Assembly (NCBI GenBank): GCA_947623975.1
Contig: CANQHY010000014.1
Location: 1-17,463, forward strand
Reading direction: 5' to 3'
Source: an uncultured Bacilli bacterium
Lineage (GTDB): Bacteria; Bacillota_I; Bacilli_A; RF39; UBA660
Length of the DNA stretch: 17,463 nt
Below the pieces are notes generated by a model. It searched no databases. It was not told the DNA's origin and saw nothing but the letters and a program-made list of their open reading frames with translations. This document shows positions 8,801 through 14,552 of this stretch, piece by piece (positions within the stretch are counted from its first letter, which is position 1; the number at the start of each line of letters is the position of its first letter). Both the position numbers and the translations under genes were made by a program.

Positions 8801-9943
8801 CTTATACATATCCCATGCTTGTCTAAGAGTACATCCATCTTGCTCTTTAAAAGTAAGAGAATTCTCTTCGACAAAGTTAAAAAACACATCTGTTTGAGAA
8901 ATCATTTGAAACGGTTTATATTTGTCATAATAATGCGGGCCCAATCCGTTAAATACATCTAAGCAATGCTTTGCTATAGCCCCTAATTCAAAGTCTACGC
9001 GATTATAGAGAACATTGTATCTTGTTATAGGGATAAGCCGTCCAGACGGAGCTACATCAATTAAACGCCTTATAACGCCAGATTTAGAGTCAGTTATCTT
9101 TACTGGCTTATTTGTACCCATAAACAAGAAGCAATTAAGTCTCGAAGTATAACTAGGTTTATACTTTTCATGAAGCTCCATCATTTCATGAGAAACAATA
9201 GAATTCAATTTTGTATTATCCTCAATTTTACTAAGATCTCCATCATGCTGAATTGCTACTAACGGATTATTTCGAAAGTTTTCTGTACTAAAAGAATTGT
9301 TACTTGATGTGAGAGCTTTGGCTTCAAAAGTAGTGGTATAACCTTGAAAGAGTTTGGCTATAATATTTAATATCGTAGATTTGCCAGTTCCACTATCGCC
9401 ATAGAGTACTAAAAATTTCTGAATGTCTTTTCCGACTCCAGCTATTATAGATCCTATCGCCCACTCAATTTTCATTCTTTCATCAGATTCATACAGAGTG
9501 CCTATAAGCTCGTCCCATGCACTATAGTCTCCATCTACTAATGCATAAGGAACTCTTTTACTTACATAATCGGTTCTTTTAACTTCTGAGTTTTGGAATG
9601 TAACAGTTCGATCGAGTTGAGTGTCAGTGTCTGGCATCTTCATTAAATAATCTTTATAAGATTTCCAAACACCGCTTTCAAAGCTACTCATATACTTTAT
9701 TTTAACGGGGTCACCATTATTAAACTTCATAGTATTAGCGAATTCTCTTAATTCCTCATCAACAAGTTGTGCAACTCTAAACTCATTAGTAGTCCACATA
9801 TTTATTGATGAATCCCAAATAGCATAGAACGAACGTCCTTTCACCATCAGGTCTTCGCTTGGCTTAACTATGAAGTCTGGATATACTTCGGTGACTCCAT
9901 TTCTTTTCTTCATCATTATTCTAAAGAAATCCGTGGCTCTCAC
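5807..9943 (-). CDS. All-in-one replicase: SF3 helicase, AEP primase, 3'-5' exonuclease and family B DNA polymerase
   Basis: This 1378-aa chain has a recognisable domain series. SF3 helicase, about 130-345: Walker A GDSGTGKS (182-189), acidic motif QHDGD (232-236), sensor FMGTNKP (274-280), RR (292-293). AEP primase, about 490-600: IDFDL (505-509), GNGVHLHY (540-547), IEVKVF (564-569). DEDDy exonuclease, about 700-870: FFDLE (704-708), FNCRRYD (748-754), YCDND (842-846). Family B polymerase, about 895-1340: motif A DVESMHPS (983-990), motif B KTVINSVYG (1054-1062), motif C VKTDS (1107-1111, D1110). A CX4CX2CX5C motif (C1351, C1356, C1359, C1365) ends it. The annotated start is GTG, but it lies inside a full-length SD; codon 4 (ACG) or ATG at codon 10 or 11 may be used. 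It should unwind, prime, copy and proofread phage DNA in one molecule. Confidence 0.92.
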   Translation of the reverse strand: MRATDFFRIMMKKRNGVTEVYPDFIVKPSEDLMVKGRSFYAIWDSSINMWTTNEFRVAQLVDEELREFANTMKFNNGDPVKIKYMSSFESGVWKSYKDYLMKMPDTDTQLDRTVTFQNSEVKRTDYVSKRVPYALVDGDYSAWDELIGTLYESDERMKIEWAIGSIIAGVGKDIQKFLVLYGDSGTGKSTILNIIAKLFQGYTTTFEAKALTSSNNSFSTENFRNNPLVAIQHDGDLSKIEDNTKLNSIVSHEMMELHEKYKPSYTSRLNCFLFMGTNKPVKITDSKSGVIRRLIDVAPSGRLIPITRYNVLYNRVDFELGAIAKHCLDVFNGLGPHYYDKYKPFQMISQTDVFFNFVEENSLTFKEQDGCTLRQAWDMYKEYCDYSAVPFKLPMYKFRDELREYFRDFKDTWRLDGKQVRSCFVGFKMDKITNKTDELKEFEKPASLTLEDTVSSLDEILKDCPAQYASDKLTPTKKWSEVATTLKDLDTSKVHYVKPPENHIVIDFDLKNEKGEKDAARNLEAASKWPPTYAEFSQGGNGVHLHYIYEGDPGSLSRIYDDGIEVKVFNGNASLRRKVSKCINLPIASISAGLLLKEKKPVINYNTVITEKSLRAKIEKALNREYEANSHTKPAIDLIYKFLEDAYASGCPYDVTDMRPRILAFANNSTHNSSYCVTLVSKMKFKSEDAGPPSDNYEDDRLVFFDLEVFPNLLLVNWKYDGAEKCVRMINPSPTEVAELFKYRLVGFNCRRYDNHILYARYLGYDNHQLFMLSQKLINNSKNATFSEAYNISYTDVLDFAAAVNKKSLKKFEVELRIHHQELGLPWDEDVPEDKWDEVAEYCDNDVISTEAVFHHLKGDWVARQILAELSGLTVNDTTNQHATRIVFGTNKTPQNEFMYRDLSEPVTSMSDEVREYYKENTSLPLNFIPPSRDGQTFEPSILPYFPGYKFDNGKSIYRGIEVGEGGEVYAEPGIYYDVALLDVESMHPSSIEDECLFGPKYTKIFSEIKKARVYIKHEDIEGLKTVLNGKLVKFAERAQNGEFSFSDLATAMKTVINSVYGLTSASFAHPFRDPRNKDNIVAKRGALFMVDLIYAVQEKGFTVAHVKTDSIKIPNATPEIIKFAEDFAHMYGYNFKHEATYEKMCLINDAVYIAKGKWGDHAGEWTPTGARFAHPYVFKTLFTKQKIELDDLYEVKSVQSGYIYLDFNEGYPDVQVSENLKATLMKSYKKNPESVSDYESEISRLDSEIALGHNYTFVGKTGLFVPIKPGCGGGRLVRYDKDSNKYDSVTGAKDYRWAEAEVIAATHKENNIDMSYFRALVDDAIDKMSKFGDVYAFLEDTPVDPSPPWCLVDDCSKCPDRNNCDSLPAAFKTKGEQ

Positions 9944-9949
9944 CTCCTT
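9940..9949 (-). promoter_or_regulatory. Full-length SD that overlaps the assumed GTG start of the replicase
   Basis: The minus strand reads AAGGAGGTGA, a ten-base match to the anti-SD. The GTG called as start is part of it, giving no spacing. An in-frame TGA lies just upstream (9952-9950), so no earlier start exists. Correct spacing (8 bases after GGAGG) falls on an in-frame ACG (9934-9932). The first ATG (9916-9914) is 26 bases away. Confidence 0.7.
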
Positions 9950-9971
9950 TCAAAGAATATAGCATTTATAT

Positions 9972-10232
9972 TTATCTTGAAAGAACCCATTTTGATCCAC
10001 TTAATGCATCTAATTCTTGTCCTATTTTTTGACCGCAAACTCGGCAATAACTGTATACAATATTGCCATCTACTGCATATTCGCCGTTAGATATATGCCC
10101 ATAGAAGTCGTGGCCAAAAGTTGTAAATTTATTTTCATAAACATACTTATAAGTAATCCAGGAAATTGTTAACACAAAAACTAAAACTAATACAATGCAA
10201 ACAATAAAAATAATTTTATTCTTTTTAATCAT
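9972..10232 (-). CDS. Small single-pass membrane protein with CxxC, 86 aa
   Basis: A hydrophobic helix spans about residues 7-27 after a lysine-rich start (KKNK), so the N-terminus is probably cytoplasmic and the rest outside. The short soluble tail contains YCRVCGQK (60s), a single CxxC pair that could bind zinc as a dimer or form a disulfide. The ATG at 10232 has an AGGAGATG SD inside a 7-bp inverted repeat. It is paired with the next gene upstream, which has the same layout (N-terminal helix, C-terminal CxxC). No family recognised; the location just before the replicase may mean membrane tethering of replication, but that is speculative. Confidence 0.75.
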   Translation of the reverse strand: MIKKNKIIFIVCIVLVLVFVLTISWITYKYVYENKFTTFGHDFYGHISNGEYAVDGNIVYSYCRVCGQKIGQELDALSGSKWVLSR

Positions 10233-10235
10233 TTT

Positions 10236-10255
10236 TAAACAGCATCTCCTGTTTA
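10236..10255 (-). promoter_or_regulatory. Hairpin presenting the SD of the 86-aa gene
   Basis: In the minus-strand RNA, TAAACAG and CTGTTTA form a 7-bp stem around the loop GAGATG. The SD AGGAGATG lies in the loop and the adjoining stem bases, 10-12 bases before the ATG. The hairpin could modulate initiation. It has no U tract after it, so it is not a terminator for this strand. Confidence 0.45.
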
Positions 10256-10265
10256 GTATTATCCT

Positions 10266-10517
10266 TTAAAACATTAAAAATTTATCGTTTCCTAAATATG
10301 TCATAGGATGCGAACAATATTTACAAATGGTACTTTCGCCCACTTGAATATCTTTATCAGCTGGAACATGAATTCCTAAACGATCGTGAAAAAATTTCTT
10401 ATGATCTCCAAATGTAATATAAATATCTTTTAGAGCATCAAAAATAATTTTTAATACAAGACCAATAGTAACAATAGCATAAATTCCAATAACTATTGGG
10501 CCGATAATTTTAGCCAT
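10266..10517 (-). CDS. Small single-pass membrane protein with CxxC, 83 aa
   Basis: A hydrophobic segment covers about residues 4-27 (IIGPIVIGIYAIVTIGLVLKII), followed by a basic, aromatic middle and a C-terminal CKYCSHP (about 66-72). The ATG at 10517 has a clean GGAGG SD 7 bases upstream. It is the first gene after the iteron-bearing spacer, so it probably heads the leftward replication operon. Its layout matches the following 86-aa gene, which suggests two related or co-acting membrane factors. No known family recognised; possible roles in membrane attachment or host takeover are guesses. Confidence 0.78.
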   Translation of the reverse strand: MAKIIGPIVIGIYAIVTIGLVLKIIFDALKDIYITFGDHKKFFHDRLGIHVPADKDIQVGESTICKYCSHPMTYLGNDKFLMF

Positions 10518-10571
10518 TCTATAACCTCCATTTTATAAAGTTTGGGGCCCTTAAAAGTCGCTTTGTTACGA

Positions 10572-10591
10572 TGTTACACTTTTTTGTAACA
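10572..10591. repeat. 20-bp palindrome-like element, copy 1
   Basis: TGTTACA and TGTAACA flank a 6-base T-rich spacer (CTTTTT). Adding the next base on both sides extends the arms to 8 bp (10571-10592). The identical 20 bases occur in reverse complement at 10730-10749, with the spacer reading AAAAAG. The two copies bracket the AT-rich core and the other iterons. Confidence 0.85.
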
Positions 10592-10594
10592 TTT

Positions 10595-10636
10595 AAAACT
10601 TTTTAGAAAAATAGTACTTTTTTATAAAACTTTTTA
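10595..10636. repeat. AT-rich core with an 11-bp direct repeat
   Basis: AAAACTTTTTA occurs at 10595-10605 and 10626-10636, 31 bp apart (about three helical turns). The whole stretch is nearly pure A and T. It sits between iteron copy 1 and the other four, where an origin unwinding element would be expected. Confidence 0.6.
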
Positions 10637-10651
10637 CTAAAAAAAATGCAA
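10623..10651 (-). promoter_or_regulatory. Candidate leftward promoter of the replication operon
   Basis: On the minus strand TTGCAT (10651-10646) and TTTATA (10628-10623) are spaced by 17 bases, a sigma-A-like layout, followed by A-rich sequence. The -35 overlaps the iteron at 10650-10661, so a protein bound to the iteron could block or help RNA polymerase. Composition makes chance matches likely. Confidence 0.35.
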
Positions 10652-10749
10652 AAGTGTCACAAAAACGCTGAAACTCTTAGGGCCCCAAGGGTTTTGGGCA
10701 TTTTCAAAAGTGTCACAAAAGTGTAACATTGTTACAAAAAAGTGTAACA
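10649..10749. repeat. Iteron cluster, four copies of TGTKACACTTTT on the minus strand
   Basis: Copies lie at 10650-10661, 10706-10717, 10717-10728 and 10738-10749; the fifth copy is on the plus strand at 10572-10583. The first two read TGTGACAC and lie within a 16-bp perfect direct repeat (10649-10664 and 10705-10720). The others read TGTTACAC. Start-to-start distances of 11 and 21 bp in the right three place them on one helical face. TGTAACA (10722-10728) and TGTTACA (10730-10736) also form a 15-bp palindrome around a single T. Confidence 0.85.
10730..10749. repeat. 20-bp palindrome-like element, copy 2 (reverse complement)
   Basis: This is an exact reverse complement of 10572-10591. It overlaps the last iteron and shares its left arm with the 15-bp palindrome at 10722-10736, so up to three half-sites are contiguous here. 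Confidence 0.85.
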
Positions 10750-10811
10750 AAATTGGGGTAACGAAAATTACATGGCATATATGACCCTTTGCCAAAATTG
10801 GCCATTTTTAG

Positions 10812-11885
10812 TCATTTTTTGATGAAAATTTTGATATCGCCAATCTTAGAAACACCATTTTTAATTTTTCTAGCAAGACTTTTTCCAGTCTTACAAGCGG
10901 CTCCATAAGTCATGTTAAGAAACTCTTTTAAAGTGATTTCACTAAACCCAAATTCCTCAGTAACAACGGTTTCGTCCGTACAATCTGTGCAATCACCGCA
11001 ATCATTTATGTCTTCATCATTTGTAAACGGTGCAACTGCCACTGGTTTTACTCTACTAAATGTGTCTTTCTCATCAGAGTTATGAACAACGCCAGTATCA
11101 TAATCATAAGAAGGACTAGTAGCAAATATAACTTTCTTATGGTGTACCATGGTATACTGGCAAAGTGTAAAGTAAACGGGGTGATTAATGACGGCTTCGA
11201 ATGGAATATTAACAAAGCATAGGCCATCCTTTTCGTCTATATATTTTGCAAGAGTATTATAAATTTTGGTGGCATTATTTACAGCATCCTTTGTCTCTTC
11301 TCCATAACTAAGATCGGATGGCTCATAGAAACGGAAATACATACTACGATCAAATTCTATAAGTTTGTCCATTTTACACTCTGGATCAAGAGGATCTACT
11401 TCAGGACCAAACATAGCAGAAATAGCATCATAGTTACCATATTTATAGTGTTTTACAGACGTTCCTAGACGTAATTCAAAGTCATTCGACAAAATGACAA
11501 CCATATTTAGGTATTCCTCTCTATTCATAACTTTAGTAGGCATTTTATCATTCTCCTTTTCTGGAATATTAAAAATATGAGGCTTAACTGCATACTTATT
11601 ATCAACATTACTTGATTTGCAACCGCATTCTGGACATTTAACTGCTTGATTTCCTACAACCTCAAGTTCACCTGTAGTATTATCAAAAGTTGATATGATA
11701 GCGGCTGGTATAGAAGTTTTTTCAAATGAATCAATATATTTTTTAAGTTCGATATAATGTATTTGGAATTTGCATCCACACCTTGGACATGTAAAACGTA
11801 ACATTTCAGTCGAAGAAGTAAGCTTTGCTATAGAGCCAAAACTAGGATACAGAATTCCCGGCTTTATAATTTCAACATTATTCAT
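10812..11885 (-). CDS. Zinc-ribbon protein of unknown function, 357 aa
   Basis: Two cysteine knuckles, CPRCGC (33-38) and CPECGC (84-89), form a zinc ribbon in the first 100 residues. A middle domain (about 115-290) has mixed alpha/beta character and is not recognised. A third cluster, CGDCTDC (296-302), sits in an acidic stretch, and the tail after residue 318 is basic (ending IKIFIKK). The start is taken at ATG 11885: it has AAAGGAG about 9 bases upstream and overlaps the previous stop as TAATG. A TTG-initiated extension to 11912 would run through that gene and its own SD. As the last gene before the iteron region it is a candidate DNA-binding regulator, but this is inference. Confidence 0.82.
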   Translation of the reverse strand: MNNVEIIKPGILYPSFGSIAKLTSSTEMLRFTCPRCGCKFQIHYIELKKYIDSFEKTSIPAAIISTFDNTTGELEVVGNQAVKCPECGCKSSNVDNKYAVKPHIFNIPEKENDKMPTKVMNREEYLNMVVILSNDFELRLGTSVKHYKYGNYDAISAMFGPEVDPLDPECKMDKLIEFDRSMYFRFYEPSDLSYGEETKDAVNNATKIYNTLAKYIDEKDGLCFVNIPFEAVINHPVYFTLCQYTMVHHKKVIFATSPSYDYDTGVVHNSDEKDTFSRVKPVAVAPFTNDEDINDCGDCTDCTDETVVTEEFGFSEITLKEFLNMTYGAACKTGKSLARKIKNGVSKIGDIKIFIKK

Positions 11886-12040
11886 TATTTTGATCTCCTT
11901 TTCAAATAACAACTTGTCTTTGTAATTGTGTTTCTAAAAGTTCTTACAATATTAATAATTTTATTTCCTACAATACTAAATCTTTTACTTATGTATACTA
12001 CAAAAGACTTTTGATTGGGTGCATTAGGATTATTATCCAT
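11885..12040 (-). CDS. Small basic protein, 51 aa
   Basis: The frame runs from ATG 12040, preceded by a near-perfect AAAGGAGGATC SD, to a TAA that overlaps the next ATG as TAATG. The preceding gene's stop is immediately before the SD. The peptide is strongly basic, with many Lys and Arg and few acidic residues (for example SKRFSIVGNK, TFRNTITK, LKRRSK). It has an amphipathic middle of Ile/Val and Lys/Arg. It could bind nucleic acid or membrane. No homolog recognised. The signals at both ends make it a convincing gene despite its size. Confidence 0.75.
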   Translation of the reverse strand: MDNNPNAPNQKSFVVYISKRFSIVGNKIINIVRTFRNTITKTSCYLKRRSK

Positions 12041-12052
12041 TTTGATCCTCCT

Positions 12053-12511
12053 TTATCGTCTATCAAAGTATTGATCATAAAAATCTTGGTTTTCTAAAGA
12101 ATTAAAATATTCTTGAACCACAGATTCTACATCACCTCTATAAATTTCCACATCTACATCCGGAGAAATTTTGTAGACGAAGCATGGTTCTTGATTTTTT
12201 GAAAGATATTCCTCAATAACATACACAGGAACAAATTCAAAAATATCATATATTACAAAACCGTCTTCGTCCGTAAACCAATTATGGTCTTTGTCATAGA
12301 ATAAGACAATAGCACCAAAAGGATTTATTGGCCCATACCGCTTTACAATGTTATTCGTTTTCTGTTTGGTCGGCGTAGGGTCCATTGTAGTCTTCAAGGT
12401 CTTTGTCGTTTTCGACGGCATATCGATATGCTTCGAGGAGCTCCGCATCTTCTTGGAGCCACTCACCTTCGGCATAGATGAGCCAAACAATATGCGTCGG
12501 AGTGACCTCAT
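12053..12511 (-). CDS. Hypothetical protein related to its neighbour; long out-of-frame overlap
   Basis: From about residue 60 this protein is acidic and aromatic, with FVIYDIFEFVPVYVIEEYL (85-103). That matches MTIFNIHDYVPPAIVEEFL in the neighbouring 124-aa protein, so the two appear to be paralogs. The best start is ATG 12511, about 9 bases after GGAGG, but this SD lies inside the neighbour's coding region and gives a 161-bp overlap in a different frame. The 53 residues from the overlap are Ser/Thr/Lys-rich and look unlike the rest. A later start (M43 at 12385) lacks an SD. So the body is solid and the N-terminus uncertain. Function unknown. Confidence 0.7.
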   Translation of the reverse strand: MRSLRRILFGSSMPKVSGSKKMRSSSKHIDMPSKTTKTLKTTMDPTPTKQKTNNIVKRYGPINPFGAIVLFYDKDHNWFTDEDGFVIYDIFEFVPVYVIEEYLSKNQEPCFVYKISPDVDVEIYRGDVESVVQEYFNSLENQDFYDQYFDRR

Positions 12512-12725
12512 AAAACATATCCTCCTTTTTTTCTAAAAATTCTTCTACTATTGCTGGAGGTACATAGTCGTGAATGTTAAATATAGTCATTCCTTCTGTT
12601 ACCTCTGAGCCCATATAAGCTGTTGACACATGTGGGCATGGATCTTCTATACTATCTATAAATATATTTTCTGATGGTATATATATTAGAGTATCACAAT
12701 GCACATATCGATCTTCGTATTCCAT
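12351..12725 (-). CDS. Hypothetical acidic protein, 124 aa
   Basis: The protein is acidic throughout, with a core MTIFNIHDYVPPAIVEEFLE (46-65) that is shared in pattern with the following gene. ATG 12725 has AAGAAGG about 7 bases upstream and begins 13 bases after the previous stop. The last 160 bases are distinctly richer in G and C than the neighbourhood, with many C-ending codons, which coincides exactly with the overlap with the next gene. No cysteine-rich or membrane segments. Function unknown. Confidence 0.75.
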   Translation of the reverse strand: MEYEDRYVHCDTLIYIPSENIFIDSIEDPCPHVSTAYMGSEVTEGMTIFNIHDYVPPAIVEEFLEKKEDMFYEVTPTHIVWLIYAEGEWLQEDAELLEAYRYAVENDKDLEDYNGPYADQTENE

Positions 12726-12738
12726 TGATATACCTTCT

Positions 12739-13338
12739 TTAAGTTATATTATTTTCTTCTATGTATTCTGCCATTTGATACCATATTTCTACTTTTGTCT
12801 GATCTCTTGTAGTCTTTGCTAATGGGAATAATCCACCGGCACCATTTTCTGAGTATGATCTATCCATAATTCTGAATGCGTCCATTTTTATTTTATTAAC
12901 ATCAGAATCATCCATAGAGTCGTCGGTGTATTTATCCCATCCGATGTTCTTCATTATCATCCAAAACCATTTGTTCTCACGATTTCCGGATTCTGGAGAT
13001 TGAAGAATTTCATTTTCCATACGTATGGACAAGGCTGATAAAACCTCAAATAGAGAGACTGAAGAACTCATATTAGTCTCATCCATAGGCAGCGAATTAT
13101 ATGGCTTTATGTTTTCGTTCCACCATTTTTCTCTAAAACTATAAGCATCAAAAACTCTATTTGTGTCTCTATCAATAACACAATAAAATTCTATAGATGT
13201 TAAAAGTCTAGCTAAACGGTAGTAAGATATTTTTCCATTTTCTTCCACTTTACCTATATCCATACGGTCAAACAATTCGTCTAAATAAATTTGAAGATAG
13301 TTTTCATTACTTGAATTCTTCTCTATTTCTTGGACCAC
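12739..13338 (-). CDS. Conserved phage hypothetical protein, 199 aa
   Basis: This is a helical acidic protein with motifs that I recall from a widespread gut-phage family of unknown function: LLTSIEFYCVID (45-56), SLFEVLSALSIRMENEIL (94-111), KWFWMIMKNIGW (123-134) and GGLFPL...VEIWYQMAEYI near the end. It starts at GTG 13338 with GGAGATG about 9 bases upstream, inside the end of the preceding gene (32-bp overlap). No catalytic motif or membrane helix is visible. Conserved Trp, Phe and Gly positions suggest a stable globular fold. No role can be assigned. Confidence 0.82.
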   Translation of the reverse strand: MVQEIEKNSSNENYLQIYLDELFDRMDIGKVEENGKISYYRLARLLTSIEFYCVIDRDTNRVFDAYSFREKWWNENIKPYNSLPMDETNMSSSVSLFEVLSALSIRMENEILQSPESGNRENKWFWMIMKNIGWDKYTDDSMDDSDVNKIKMDAFRIMDRSYSENGAGGLFPLAKTTRDQTKVEIWYQMAEYIEENNIT

Positions 13339-14143
13339 GATTCTTCATCTCCATTCTGCCGCCAATGTAATCATCTTCATGAAATTGCAAAATATCCCTG
13401 GAGAAAGAGCCAAGATCCCAACGAACTTCGTAGTCCATGCCGAAGCGATTATTACGAATATAGAGAAGTCCATCGACAAACTTATCTAAGTTTTCCTCAC
13501 CTATATAATCTGATATATTTAGTGCCTCTTCCATTTCATTGGCTAATGTGCCATCACCATCATAATAGATTAAACACTCTACATCATTATTACTATCTCC
13601 GCATTCATCTTGAGATATTACATATGGGTCTTGTTGGTCCATTGGATCGGGAGGCTTTTCTTGAGGAACATTAGACCAAGTGTCCTGCTCATCTAATATG
13701 AGTTCGGGTGGTCGGGGATCATCAAGATGCTGGTCTGAGTCTTCTATTGATCTGTCAACTATCTGTGTTCCATACATCATATGATAAGGAACTTTATTAA
13801 GGTTTGTGGCCTTACCAAGATCAGTTGGTGCTACTGTAGATACTTCTTTAGCTGCACTATCATCTACTTCTTCGCCATCATCCTCTTCCTCATCTGATGG
13901 AGAAGTAAGCTCATTATTAACAGCTTCAAATATCTCATCAGAATTAGAAAGAGTATTTACTACTTTCTCAAAAGCGTGAAGTCGCTTATTTACTTCATAA
14001 TATTTATGAGTAAGAGTAGCATTTACATTGTCTTTCTTTTTTGCCATGACTTTATATGTCGCAAAAGAAGACCCCGCTCCGACTAAGATTGCTACTCCAG
14101 CAGTAAGTCCAAAACGGGCAATGCTTTTATTTTGTATATTCAT
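13307..14143 (-). CDS. Membrane-anchored acidic protein, 278 aa
   Basis: A hydrophobic helix at about 9-30 follows a short basic start, and KVMAKKK (31-37) marks the cytoplasmic flank. Next come a helical, possibly coiled-coil stretch (44-78), a long acidic Asp/Glu linker (82-97) and a Pro-rich segment. A C-terminal domain (about 172-260) contains PYVISQDE, LIYYDGDGTLANEMEE and LLYIRNNRFGMDYEV. I recall this C-terminal domain from gut phages in which it neighbours DUF6353 proteins, as here. ATG 14143 has a GGAGG SD. It may form a membrane complex with the DUF6353 protein; function unknown. Confidence 0.82.
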   Translation of the reverse strand: MNIQNKSIARFGLTAGVAILVGAGSSFATYKVMAKKKDNVNATLTHKYYEVNKRLHAFEKVVNTLSNSDEIFEAVNNELTSPSDEEEDDGEEVDDSAAKEVSTVAPTDLGKATNLNKVPYHMMYGTQIVDRSIEDSDQHLDDPRPPELILDEQDTWSNVPQEKPPDPMDQQDPYVISQDECGDSNNDVECLIYYDGDGTLANEMEEALNISDYIGEENLDKFVDGLLYIRNNRFGMDYEVRWDLGSFSRDILQFHEDDYIGGRMEMKNRGPRNREEFK

Positions 14144-14160
14144 TTTAATCCTCCAATAGA

Positions 14161-14454
14161 TTAGAACATCTCAGTTACATCGTCGGATGCATCGGGAGAA
14201 GCGTAAGCCTCAACATGAGGATCGTTCTCACAGCAGCAAGCCTTTGAATGGGCCTCGCATACGTCATCACTAAGAGGACTATTACTACCATGGACAAAAT
14301 TCTCAAGCTCACTAAGGCAATCATAGCAGAGGTCAATTGTGTAAAGCTTTCCAGTATCCTCAGCCTTAGTAGACACACGATACTTATACTTATTTCCTTC
14401 GGAGGAATTAGTCTTATAAATCTTTCCGCAACGGTCGCACTTCTTAACAGTCAT
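14161..14454 (-). CDS. Zinc-ribbon-like small protein, 97 aa
   Basis: CDRCG (6-10) and CYDC (43-46) form a four-cysteine zinc ribbon around a short beta region, and the C-terminal third adds DVCEAHSKACCCEND, four more cysteines and a His. Two metal sites are possible. The SD AAAGGAGATT lies at good distance from ATG 14454. Codon use is more C- and G-rich than in the flanking genes, similar to the DUF6353 gene, which may mean high expression. It could be a regulator or adaptor; no named family recognised. Confidence 0.82.
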   Translation of the reverse strand: MTVKKCDRCGKIYKTNSSEGNKYKYRVSTKAEDTGKLYTIDLCYDCLSELENFVHGSNSPLSDDVCEAHSKACCCENDPHVEAYASPDASDDVTEMF

Positions 14455-14552
14455 TTTAATAATCTCCTTTAATTTAATAAATTTTTGAATAGTATTTTAA
14501 AAATTGCCAATTAGCATTTCCAAGTGAGTTTTATATAGCAGGTGTCTCCATA
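14455..14552 (-). other. Short spacer with a weak hairpin
   Basis: These 98 bases hold the SD of the zinc-ribbon gene and, further up, an imperfect inverted repeat around GCTAATTGGC followed by a short T run on the minus strand. This could be a weak terminator or processing site. No further gene is seen. Confidence 0.25.

Larger units (their letters stand above)
10518..10811. other. Candidate replication origin / control region
   Basis: This 294-base noncoding spacer separates the small-gene block from the replication operon. It contains five TGTKACACTTTT iterons, a 20-bp element present twice in opposite orientation, a 16-bp direct repeat, a 10-bp GGGCCC-centred inverted repeat (10542-10551 and 10679-10688) and an AT-rich core at about 10591-10647. 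Iterons beside an AT-rich unwinding stretch near the replicase gene fit an origin. A cluster of operators around a promoter would look much the same. No open frame with an SD lies in it. Confidence 0.55.

Noticed and set aside
10649..10749. CRISPR array
   Set aside because: Repeats are 12-20 bp, irregularly spaced and in both orientations, with no uniform spacers.
10791..10802. GCCAAAATTGGC palindrome as a terminator of the 357-aa gene
   Set aside because: The stem is short, the loop is small and no U tract follows on the minus strand.
11886..11912. N-terminal extension of the 357-aa protein from a TTG
   Set aside because: The SD of the real ATG (11885) lies inside this extension, and the region codes for the 51-aa protein.
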